A stretch of DNA of 64,000 bases from Bos javanicus (lineage: Eukaryota; Chordata; Mammalia; Artiodactyla; Bovidae): contig NC_083870.1 of the NCBI RefSeq assembly GCF_032452875.1, positions 9,362,001 to 9,426,000 on the forward strand, read 5' to 3'. Position numbers and translations under genes: made by a program. Positions 24,281 to 33,767 of this stretch are shown here, piece after piece (within the stretch, counting starts at the first letter, position 1; each line of letters starts with the position of its first letter). The notes under the pieces are model-generated. The model searched no databases, had not been told where the DNA came from, and worked only from the letters and a program-made list of their open reading frames with translations.

Positions 24281-25278
24281 GCTGTTCTTAATTCTCATCT
24301 GAGTGTAGGACTTCAGACTAAATGTTATATCACTGGGACTTTGCTGCCTGTAGAAGTTACTAAATTACATGATCGTTTTCTTCAGACTTGAAGGAGAGTG
24401 ATAAAATTTGGAGTCATAGGATATTGATGTACAATTTAAGGATTAAAAATTTTTATAATTCAATTGTAAATAATGGATTATTAAATGTTGACTTCCTAGT
24501 ATAAAACTACAAGAATAAAAATACATTCTCCAGCTAAAAAAAAAAGAAAGCAGAGACATTACTTTGCCAACAAAGTCTGTCTAGTCAAGGCTATGGTTTT
24601 TCCAGCAGTCATGTATGGATGTGAGAGTTGGACTGTGAAGAAAGCTGAGCGCCGAAGAATTGATGCTTTTGAACTGTGTGTTGGAGAAGACTCTTGAGAA
24701 TCCCTTGGACTGCAAGGAGATCCAACCAGTCCATTCTAAAGGAGATCAGTCCTGGGTGTTCTTTGGAAGGACTGATGCTGAAGCTGAAACTCCAGTACTT
24801 TGGGCACCTCATGCAAAGAGTTGACTCATTGGAAAAGACTCTGGTGCTGGGAGGGATCGGGGGCAGGAGGGAAAAGGGACAACAGAGGATGAGATGGCTG
24901 GATGGCATCACTGACTCGATGGACATGAGTTTGGGTGAACTCCAGGAGTTGGTGATGGACAAGGAGGCCTGGTGTGCTGCGATTCATGGGGTCACAAAGA
25001 GTCGGACACGACTGAGTGACTGAACTGAACTGAACTGAATCTTGATTCCAGCTTGTGATTCATCCACCTCAGCATTTCACATGATATACTCTGCCTTTAA
25101 GTTAAATAAGCAGGGTGACAATATACAGCCTTATGTACTCCTTTCCCAATTTTGAATCAGTCTGTTGTTCCATGTCCTGTTTCTTCTTGACTCACATACA
25201 GGCTTCTCAGGAGACAGGTAAAGTGACCACTTTATTCCCATCTCTTTAAGAATTTTCCACAGTTTGTTGTGATCCACA

Positions 25279-25941
25279 AGAAATGAAGATCATGGCATCT
25301 GGTCCCATCACTTCATGGCAAATAGCTGAGGAAATAATGGAAACACTGACAGACTTTATTTTCTTGGGCTCCAAAATCACCACAGATGGTGACTGCAGCC
25401 ATGAAATTAAAGGACAGTTGCTTCTTGGAAAAAAAGTTATGACAAATCTAGAGAGCATATTAAAAAGCAGAGATATCACTTTGCCAACAAATGTCTGTAT
25501 AGTCAAAGCTATGGTTTTTCCAGTAGTCATGTATGGGTGTGAAAGTTGGACCATAAAGAAGGTTGAGCACTGAAGAATTGATGCTTTTGAACTGTGGTGT
25601 TGGAGAAGACTCTTGAGAGTCCCTTGGATTCCAAGGGGATCAAACCACTCAATCCTAAAAGAAATCAATCCTGAATATTCATTAGAAGGACTGATGCTGA
25701 AACTGAAGCTCCAATACTTTGGCCACCTGATGCAAAGAGCAGACTCAGAAAAGACCCTGATGCTGGGAAAGATTGAAGGCAGGAGGAGAAGGGGACAACA
25801 GAGGAGGAGATGGTTGGATGGCATCACTGACTCAATGAACATGAGTTTGAGCAAGATCTGGGAGATGGTGAAGGACAGGGAAGCCTGGTGTGCTGCAGTT
25901 CATGGGGTCACAAAGAGCTAGATACGACTGAGTGACTGAAC
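25279..25941 (+). mobile_element. Second plus-strand BovB fragment in the outer BovB
   Basis: The end of the RT frame (open at 25283-25573) and the ART2-like tail to gactgagtgactgaac. The outer BovB reads from gatccaca on the left straight to cacagtcaaagg on the right, so the insertion point is clear. Only 4-5 bases (caca) could be a duplication. Confidence 0.85.
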
Positions 25942-26179
25942 AACACAGTCAAAGGCGAAGCAAAAGTCAATGTTTTTCTGCAACTCCCTTGCTTTCTCCA
26001 TGATTCAGTGAATGTTAGCAACCTGATCTCTGGTTCCTCTGCCTCTTTGAAATCCAGCTTGGAATCTGGAAAATCTTGGTTCACATACTACTTAAGTCTA
26101 GCTTGAAGGATTTTGAGCATAACCTTGGTAGCATGTGAAATGAGCACAGTTGTACAGTAATTTGAACATTCTTTGGCAA

Positions 26180-26386
26180 GGTTCCTCCCTGTACCTCAGA
26201 CAGTAAAGAATCTGCCTGCAATGTGGGAGACCTGGGTTAGATCCCTGGGTCAGGAAGATCCCCTGGAGAAGGGAATGGTAACCCACTCCAGTATTCTTGC
26301 CTGGAGAATTCCATGGATAGAGGAGCCTGGTGGGCTACAGTCCATGGGCTCACGAAGAGTCGGACACAACTGAGCAAATAACACTT
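26180..26386 (+). mobile_element. Bov-tA SINE in the outer BovB
   Basis: The tRNA head begins at gttcctccctgtacctcag and the body runs to caactgagcaaataacact. Outer BovB sequence resumes at the right with ttctttgggattggaatg. Confidence 0.85.
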
Positions 26387-26438
26387 CCTTCCTTGCTTGC
26401 TTCTTTGGGATTGGAATGCAAACTGACCCTTTCTAGTC

Positions 26439-26717
26439 GGAGAAGGCACTGGCAACCCACTCCAGTACTCTTGCCTGGAAAATCCCATGGACGGAGGAGC
26501 CTGGTAGGCTGCAGTCCATGGGGTCGCTAAGAGTCGGACATGACTGAGCGACTTCACTTTCCCTTTTCCCTTTCATGCATTGGAGAAGGAAATGGCAACC
26601 CACTCCAGTGTTCTTGCCTGGAGAATCCCAGGGATGGGGGAGCCTGGTTGGCTGCCATCTATGGGGTCGCACAGAGTCAGATGTGACTGAAGAGACTTAG
26701 CAGCAGCAGCAGCAGCA
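26439..26717 (+). mobile_element. BOV-A2 SINE in the outer BovB
   Basis: A complete dimer ending in a six-unit (agc)n tail. It sits between tctagtc on the left and agtcctgtagcc on the right, where BovB normally reads continuously. Confidence 0.9.
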
Positions 26718-28403
26718 GTCCTGTAGCCACTGCTAAGTTTTCCAAATTTGCTCACACACTGAGTGCAGCACTTTAACTGTTAGGATTTTTAAATAGCTCA
26801 GCTGGAATTCTGTCACCTCCACTAGCTTTGTTAATAGTAATGCTTCCTAAGGCCCACCTGACTTCACAGTCCATAATGTCCGGCTCTAGGTGAATGACCA
26901 CACCATCACGGTTATCCAGGTCATTAAGACCTTTTTAGTGTAGTTCTGTGTATTCTTGCTACCTCTTCTTAATCTCTCCTGCTTCTGCTTAGGTCCTTAC
27001 CATTTCTGTCCTTTATTGTGTCCTTCCTTACATGAAATGTTCCCTTGATACCTCCAATTTTCTTGTCTTGTCTTTCCCAAGGTCTTTTGTCTTTCCCATC
27101 CTATTGCTTTCCTCTATTTCTTTACATTGGTCATTGAAGAAGGCTTTATCTCTCCTTGCTATTCTCTGGAACTCTACATTCAGTTGGGTAGAGTTTTGTC
27201 TTGTCTTTCCCTTCGTCCCTTGCCTTTTGCTTCTTTTCTCAGCTCTTTGTAAAGCCTCCTCAGACAATCACTTTGCCTTCTTGAGAGGCAAATTTCTCAC
27301 TGCACTCACTGCACTCTGTGTGTGAGTAAATTTTTTTCTTTGAGATGGTTTTGGTCACTGCCTCCTGTACAGTGTTTTGAAACTCTGTCCATAGTTCTTC
27401 AGGCATTCTGTCTACCAAATCGAATCCCTTGACCATCTGGTGACGTCCACATGTAGAATCTCTTGGGTTGTTGGAAAAGGGTGATGGCTATGACAAGCAT
27501 GTTCTCTTGTCAGAACTCTGTTAGCCTTTGCCCTGTTTCATATTGTACTCCAGAGTCAAACTTGCCTTGTTACTCTGTGTATCCCTTGACTTTCTACTTT
27601 TGCATCCCAATCCCCTATAATGAAAGGACATCATTTTTTGGTGTCAGTTTTAGAAGGTCCTGTAGGTCTTCATAGAACCAGTCAACTTCAGCTTCTTCAG
27701 CATTAGTGGTTGAACACAGACTTGGATTACTGTGATATTGAATGGTCTGCCTTGGAAAAGAACAGAGATCATTCTGTTGTTTTTTTAGACTGTACCCAAG
27801 TACTGGATTTTGGACCCTTCTATTGACTATATGGGCTATTCCATTTCTTCTATGGGATTCTTGCCCACAATAGTAGATATAATGGTCATCTGAATTAAAT
27901 TCTCCCACTCCTGTCCATTTTAGTTCACTGATTCCTAAGATGTTGATGTTCACTCTTGCCATCTCCTACTTGACCACATCAAATTTACCTTGATTCATGG
28001 ACCTAACATTCCAGGTTCCTATGCAATGTCGTTTTTTACAGCATTGGAGTTTACTTTCACCACCACACACATCTACAACTGAGCAATGTTTCCACTTTGC
28101 CCCAGCCACTTCATTCTTCCTGGATTTGTTAGTAATTGCCCTCCGCTCTTCCCCAGTAGTATGTTTGCATACTTTCTGACCTGGGGTGGGGGGCGGGATG
28201 CTCATCTTCCAGTGTCATATCTTTTTGCCTTTTCATATTGTTAATCAGGTTCTATCTGCAAGAATACTGGAGTGGTTTTCTGTCTCCCTCTCTAGTGGGC
28301 CACGTTTTGTCAGAACTCTTCACTATGACTCATCCAGCTTGGGTGGCATGGCTCATAGCTTTGTTGAGTTATGCAAGCCCCCTCACAACAACAAGACTGT
28401 GAT

Positions 28404-28617
28404 TTGTGTTTGAGTTCTCGGTTATGTCTGACTCTTTGTGACCCCATGGACTGTAGCCAGCCAGGCTCCTCTGTCATGGAATTTTCCATGCAAGAATGTG
28501 GAGTGGGCTGCCATTTCCTCCTCCAGGGAATCTTCCCAACCCAGAGACTGAACCAGCAACTTCTGCATCTCCTGCATTGACAGGTAGAATCATTACCACT
28601 GGGCCACCTGGGAAGCC
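28404..28617 (-). mobile_element. Bov-tA SINE
   Basis: Complement of Bov-tA, ending with gggccacctgggaagccc at the right. It abuts the 5' end of the outer BovB. Confidence 0.85.
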
Positions 28618-29009
28618 CAAGAGGGACTACACCACAGCAATTAATATAGCATTGAAGTACTGATACATTAAGGAAGCTTATCTGAGCCTCTCCACACTTG
28701 GTAAGACTCTCTAATTTCCTCTGTTCTATTGATCATATTGGCAAAAATTTATGGTCAGATACTTTATATTGTAAACTGTTCCTTTAATTTCTATGGCCTC
28801 TAGTGATAAAGTCTAATCAGCTTGGCTCTTTTTAGGTCATTATAAATGTCTCTCTGTGTCAGTTATGTGGCCCATTGAATTGGCTTGTATAAACTCTACA
28901 CATAAGGCTATACCACAACATGTCATTCAAGAGTGCCATAAATAACAGTTTGATGTAGATGGTGCAGTTCTATAATACAAATAACAATGAGTTTACCAAG
29001 CTATTTATT
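28618..29009. other. Unassigned AT-rich intergenic sequence
   Basis: About 390 bases with no recognisable gene, repeat family or motif. Confidence 0.4.
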
Positions 29010-29348
29010 AAAAAAAAATTTTTTTTACTTTTATTTTTAAATTTTATTTATTTTCTTTTTGCCTGTGCTGGATCTTCATTGCTGTGTGCTGGCTTTCTCT
29101 CTCTGTGACCAGCGGGGGTTACTCTCTAGTTGTGATGCAAGAGCTTCTTGATGGGGTGACTTCTCTTCTTGTGAAGTACAAGCTCTGGACTACAAGGGCT
29201 TCAGTAGTTGCCACGTGTAGGCTCAATAGTTGTGGTGAGGGCTTAGTTGCCAGGCAGCATGTGGGATCTTCCTGGGCCGATGATCAAATCCATGTCTCCT
29301 GCACCAGCAGGCAGATCCTGCCTGCCACTGGGCCCCTGGGAAGCCCCG
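29010..29348 (-). mobile_element. CHR-type SINE
   Basis: Full-length complement of CHR: A-rich tail complement at left, tgctggatcttcattgctgt in the middle, ctgggaagcccc at right. The next 160 bases are unassigned. Confidence 0.82.
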
Positions 29349-29512
29349 ACCTTTCTTACTATATTCATGAAATTTAGGTCTCAACAAATCTCCTGGACCA
29401 AGGATCTGAGTGCTAAGTAAGGCATATGTGGGCCCCTGAAGCTGTCATAGAAACACAAAGCTTCTTTTAGGGTCTTGTTCTACAGAACAACAGCAGCAAC
29501 ACCTGGCACTGT

Positions 29513-29830
29513 GGACTGAAATGTGTTCTCCCCCAAATTGATATATGTTGATACCCTGACTCCTAATGTGATGGTTTTGGAGTTGGGGCCTCTTAGAGTT
29601 AATTGGGTTCGGATGAGGTTTTGAGGGTAGAAGCCCCATCGTGAGATTATTCTATGTATAAGAAGAGGAAGAGTCCAGATCTCACTCACTCGCCACCAAA
29701 GCCCTCACCAGAATCTGACCACACGAGCACCTTGGTCACAGACTTTCAGCCTTAAGAACTGTGAGAAAATAAATTTCTGCTGTTTAAGCCATCCAGTCTA
29801 AGGTAATTCTAAGACAAACCGAGCTGACAC
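29513..29830 (+). mobile_element. MaLR-type solo LTR
   Basis: The pattern is that of an ERVL-MaLR LTR (MST/MLT1 group): ctcccccaaattgatatatg near the start, ctgtgagaaaataaatttct with a polyadenylation signal, and gctgtttaagccatccagtc at the end. There is no internal retroviral sequence. Confidence 0.6.
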
Positions 29831-29961
29831 TTGGGAGCTTGTTAGAACTGCTGAATTTTAGACCCTATCTCAGACCGATTGAATCAGAATCTGCATTTTT
29901 ATTAAAACTTCAAGTGATTTTCATCCTTGCTACATGGCACAATTAAAGTTTGAGCAGCTCT
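29831..29961 (+). mobile_element. MER5A DNA transposon remnant
   Basis: It has the ends ggagcttgttagaactgctg and aaagtttgagcagctct and the middle attgaatcagaatctgcatt, typical of the hAT-Charlie MER5A fossil found in all placental mammals. Confidence 0.7.
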
Positions 29962-30214
29962 ATTTTCAGGACCTCCCCCAAGATAGAATAAAAACCATCT
30001 TAACATTTCAATTCCAGGAAGTAGGTTCTGGGGCGTCAAATTCTTCAGTATTGTCCCAACCAGAAGTACCAAACCACAGATAGGTCCTTGAAAATGAAAT
30101 CTCCAGAATCAGTTTTTCTTGCTTCTTTTTAAACTGGATTTCACCTTTGGGGTCAGAAGTAAAGTGTTAAGATGTAGGCAAACAGGTGGAAGACAAGTAG
30201 GTTTTCAACAACTG

Positions 30215-30560
30215 TTTTTTCAGCCTTATTAAAGTATAACAGACCAATAAAATGTTATATATTTAAAGTGGACAGTGTGGTGATTTGACATATCTACTTT
30301 GTGAAATGACTAGCACAATCGGGTTCACACATCCAATATCTGACATAGTTACCTTTTTTTTTAATGTGTGATGATAAAGCTTAAGATCTACACTCTTCAC
30401 AAGTTTCAAGTACACAACACACAGTCACCATGCAGTACATTAGACTCCCAGAGCGTCTTTGTCTCATAACGGAGGCAACATATCCTCCAACAATTCTTCA
30501 CTGCATATCCTCCAACAACAACTCTTTACTGCAGTAAAAACTATTCTAGTCAACTCGCCC
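30215..30560. mobile_element. Old L1 3' end remnant
   Basis: It contains attaaagtataacagacc and a following run that resembles the L1M 3' UTR (gtgatttgacatatctac). It is too diverged to subtype. The flanks 29962-30214 and 30561-30869 show nothing recognisable. Confidence 0.45.
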
Positions 30561-30869
30561 TCAAGTCACACATTCTTATGAAAATAAGAACAAGCATTAA
30601 CAGGAACTTCAAAGGCATCAAAACTGTAACTAAGTTAAACCGCTGTGGACTCATGCAAATGTTCAACTGTCACCCTGCTAATGGGTCACCAGACCCTCCT
30701 CTTCCGTTCGCTTTATCAGATTTCCAAACTTCATGGAAACACCCGAGGAATCCAGGCGAAATAGTACAGACTCTCTTCTGAATCACAAGTGCCTATATTA
30801 TTTCTTTTATTGCTAGGTCTGTGTCTAGAACTAAGATTATGCTTGGTTTTGCTTTGTTTTTAATAGGCT

Positions 30870-31370
30870 TTATTTTTCCTCCTAGTTTTATTGAGATATA
30901 ATTAACATACAGCACTGTGTAAGTTTAAGGTATACAGCGTAATGAGTTGAATAACATGTATTGAGACATGATTACCTCAATAAGTTTAGTTAACATCCTT
31001 CATCTCATGTAGATACAAGAACAAAAAAAGAGAAAACCCCTTTTTTTCCCTTGTAATGAGAACTTTTAGGATCTACTCTCTAAGCAACTTTCAGGAATAC
31101 TGCCCAGCAATACGAACCATTGTCACCGTGTTGCTTATTAATACATTCCCAGCACTTATTTATCTTTTAACAGAAGTTCATACCTTTTGGCCAGACTTTA
31201 TTTTTCAGAGCAGTTTTGGGTTCATGGCAAGATTGAGCATAAAGTTCTCATATGGACCCTACTCCCACATATGCATTGCCTCCCCCATCAGAGTGGTTCA
31301 TTTGTTACAACTGATGAACCTACACTGACCTCCCAAAGTCAATAGGTTACATTAGGGGGTGTTTTGTTCT
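30870..31370. mobile_element. Old L1 3' end remnant
   Basis: It opens with tttattgagatataattaac followed by tgtgtaagtttaaggtatac, the common L1M 3' UTR phrase. A second phrase, cagagcagttttgggttcat, follows at 31205. Confidence 0.5.
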
Positions 31371-31380
31371 AACCATAGCT

Positions 31381-31470
31381 TTATTTTTTATTTATTTGAC
31401 TATTCTGGGTCTTTGTTGCTGCATGCAGGGTTTGTCTAGTTGCGGTGATTGGGGGCTATCCTGACTATCC
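31381..31470 (-). mobile_element. CHR-type SINE fragment
   Basis: A short reverse piece with tattctgggtctttgttgct and tgcagggtttgtctagttg. The 400 bases that follow (31471-31873) are unassigned. Confidence 0.6.
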
Positions 31471-31873
31471 ACCAAGGTGAGTTCCTAACTTCAGTGATAG
31501 ATGCAGTACTTCCATTAAAAAAAAGAATGTGTCTTTTCAGTTAAGTTACAAATACTCTTTGTTATATGACCAATAAGTGGGATTATCTGAAAGCACCTTT
31601 GCTTTCAGAAAACCCCAAGAGAAAATACAATTCCATAGATTAAATATTGCAATCTGACTTTAAATCTGTTAATTCCTAGGACTGGCATTAGAGAAAGAGG
31701 TTCATGAGGTTAAGTAGACTCCTCTAAGGTCCACAAAGATGGATTCAGCAAAGCCAGAACATATCCACTCTTACCAACCTTTAGTCCCAGGCTGGGAATA
31801 TCATAGTAAAAATAGGAATAACTTCAGAGGCATGGTAAGGTAGAAATTTGGTCACAGTAAGTCAAAAGCTGGC

Positions 31874-32110
31874 TTTGAGATGAAAGTGAAAGTGAAGTCG
31901 CTCAGTCGTGTCCGACTGTTTGAGACCCCATGGACTGTAGCCTACCAGGCTCCTCTGTCCATGGGATTTTCCAGGCAACAGTATTGGAGTGGATTGCCAT
32001 TTCCTTCTCCAGGGGGTCTTCCCAACCCAGGGATTGAACCCAGGTTTCCCGCATTGTAGACAGACGATTTACTGTCTGAGCCACCAGGGAAGTAACAGTT
32101 TGAGATGAAA
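31874..32110 (-). mobile_element. Bov-tA SINE with 12-bp TSD
   Basis: Reverse Bov-tA (31886-32098), flanked by identical tttgagatgaaa at 31874-31885 and 32099-32110. Confidence 0.92.
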
Positions 32111-32193
32111 ACAGTACGTGAAATTAAAAGCCTAGTTACAGAAGGAACAGAGCCATGAGAATGAGGGGCTATAGTTTCAAGGGAAGTTTCTAA

Positions 32194-32386
32194 AATTTTT
32201 TTACATTTATTTTTGCTCTTTTGGCAGTGCTGGGTCTTCGTTGCTGCACACGGGCTCTAGAGCACATGGGTTTCAGTAGGTGTGGAACAAAGGCTTAGTT
32301 ACATGTGGAATCTTTCCAGACCAGGGATCAAATCATGTCCCCTTCATTGGCAGGATTCTTGACCACTGAACCACCAGGGAAATCCA
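32194..32386 (-). mobile_element. CHR-type SINE, shortened
   Basis: Complement of CHR with tgctgggtcttcgttgctgc and, at the right, ctgaaccaccagggaaatcc. The middle of the element is deleted. Confidence 0.8.
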
Positions 32387-32466
32387 GAAATTTTTTTTAA
32401 CTCATTCTCACGAGACCTGACTGCAATTTTAAAGGGAGAAGTAAATATATGATCCTTTTTAACATG

Positions 32467-32703
32467 TCCCTATTCCCTGGTGGTTCAGTGGTAAAGAATC
32501 TGCCTGCAACGTGGGAGATGCAGGAGATGGGGGTTCGATCCCTGGGTCAGGAAGATACCTGGAGGAGGAAATGGCAACCCACTCCAGTATTCTTGCCTGG
32601 AAAATTCCATGGACACCAGAGCCAGGCGAGCTGCATGAGTCGCAAGAGTCCATGGGGTGGCACAAGAGTCAGACACAACTGAGTGACTGAGCACACAGCA
32701 CAC
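32467..32703 (+). mobile_element. Bov-tA SINE
   Basis: Forward Bov-tA beginning at tattccctggtggttcagtg. It carries a small internal duplication in the tRNA-derived head (gagatgcaggagatggggg). Confidence 0.85.
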
Positions 32704-33640
32704 AAATTGTATCATTAGTTCTTTATAATTCATTATTCATTCAATACACTTTTTAATTGAACACTGACTGTACGTGAAGAACTGACATAGATGCTAGGAA
32801 TATGAACAAAGTAGAGAAAGTCCCTCCCCTCAAGAAAGTACTGTTACTGGTGTTGGTTCTTAAACAAATTACTTAAATTTCTTAAAGGTAGGCTCTCTGA
32901 GCTCCTTGGAAACCTGCTAGGGCTAACCTGTGCTCTGCTTGAGAACAGACCACACAGTCTTGTGTTAGGTTATCTGGCTTGTCACCTCCCTGTAACTCAG
33001 ATCTTCCTCCAGGACAAGGACAAGACTCTGGTCTTTGCATCCTCAGAGCATGGCAAAGGAGGGGGCAGGGGAGAAGAGGACAAAATCTAGTAGTAAATGG
33101 GTTAACTTCACACAGGGATGTTTACATTTGTTGGTTTGTTTATTTTTAACCTTACAAAGAATTTTCTGTGCTAAGCATTTTGGCCAAAGTCACAGAGAAG
33201 CTTGGGTCTGGGTAGAGCTGAGAGAAAGCCCCTCATCTCTCAACAATAATTCCAGGGCTTGATTACAAGCACAGTGTCAACTGAAAATTCCCATTTTAAA
33301 TAAATGACTCCTGCTGGAATATTCTTTTGTACAGTATCTGAAAGATTAGAGAGATACTGGTAGAAATAAAGCAATCCTTAGAAATATGAGATACACTTCA
33401 GGAATGTGTCTTAGTAACATGTGAGAGGCTGTCACTATCGAATGAAATCATCAACTGTTCTCTGAAATTCCCATGAATCTACCCAGAAAGGAATCTTTCC
33501 CTCCTCCTTATCTTGACAACCACCCAGAGAACAGCTAAGTCTTCACGTTCCCAAGTGTTTCTCTTCTCAGTATCAGAGTTCAGAATAAGCAGCTTCCTTT
33601 TTCATTCACCCTGAGAAGGGTGGAGCAGTGACGAGCTCAC
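32704..33640. other. Intergenic sequence downstream of VANGL2
   Basis: About 940 bases without recognisable repeats or coding signals. It separates the repeat-rich desert from the VANGL2 polyadenylation site. Confidence 0.4.
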
Positions 33641-33642
33641 AC

Positions 33643-33655
33643 TGCCCCCTCCTGG
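33643..33655 (-). promoter_or_regulatory. CTCF-like motif
   Basis: The minus strand reads CCAGGAGGGGGCA, one mismatch from the core CTCF consensus CCASYAGRKGGC. It lies about 110 bases beyond the VANGL2 3' end. This is a motif match only; occupancy is unknown. Confidence 0.3.
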
Positions 33656-33767
33656 CCCACGCACTCCCTAACAAGGAACATACATTCACTCCCTGACCTT
33701 CTCAGGCCCCTTTCACTCCTGTTAAAAAAAAAAAAAAGAAGAGGAAAAAAAAACAACAGAATGCCCC

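Larger units (their letters stand above)
22109..24558 (+). pseudogene. CCNC: CCNC (cyclin C) processed pseudogene
   Basis: An intronless copy of the cyclin C mRNA. The parent protein partners CDK8/CDK19 in the Mediator kinase module. The copy has about 130 bases of 5' UTR from 22121, the coding part from the ATG at 22250, and a 3' UTR with AATAAA at 24514-24519 and an A tail at 24536-24545. The cyclin-box segment at about 22273-22890 reads almost without change (YLQWILDKQDLL through VACVVQQ). A 1-base loss near codon 9, a roughly 10-base loss near 22898 and a 1-base loss near 22986 break the frame. The 12-base target-site duplication aaagcagagaca lies at 22109-22120 and 24547-24558. A BOV-A2 interrupts the 3' UTR. 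No functional product is expected. Confidence 0.96.
21226..25049 (+). mobile_element. Inner BovB LINE (plus) inserted in the outer BovB
   Basis: A 5'-truncated plus-strand BovB (21238-22120 and 24559-25037), ending in (tgaac)n. Its flanks aatattgattcc (21226-21237) and aatcttgattcc (25038-25049) differ at one base. Motif A (FIDYAKAFD) is visible near 21510 and motif C is altered to YADN near 21815. It was later split by the cyclin C retrocopy. Confidence 0.9.
20892..28402 (-). mobile_element. Outer BovB LINE, host of a nested insertion cluster
   Basis: One reverse-orientation BovB in five collinear segments: 20892-21237, 25038-25278, 25942-26180, 26387-26438 and 26718-28402. The endonuclease part at 27615-27962 still shows SELKWTGVGEF and YIYYCG, typical of the APE-like nuclease. 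The 3' tail is missing, lost where the CHR element sits. Removing the insertions restores BovB consensus order across every junction, which is the evidence that this is a single old element. Confidence 0.85.

Noticed and set aside
27615..27962. 115-codon frame as an independent endonuclease gene
   Set aside because: It is the APE-like domain remnant of the outer BovB LINE, cut off from the rest by stops.
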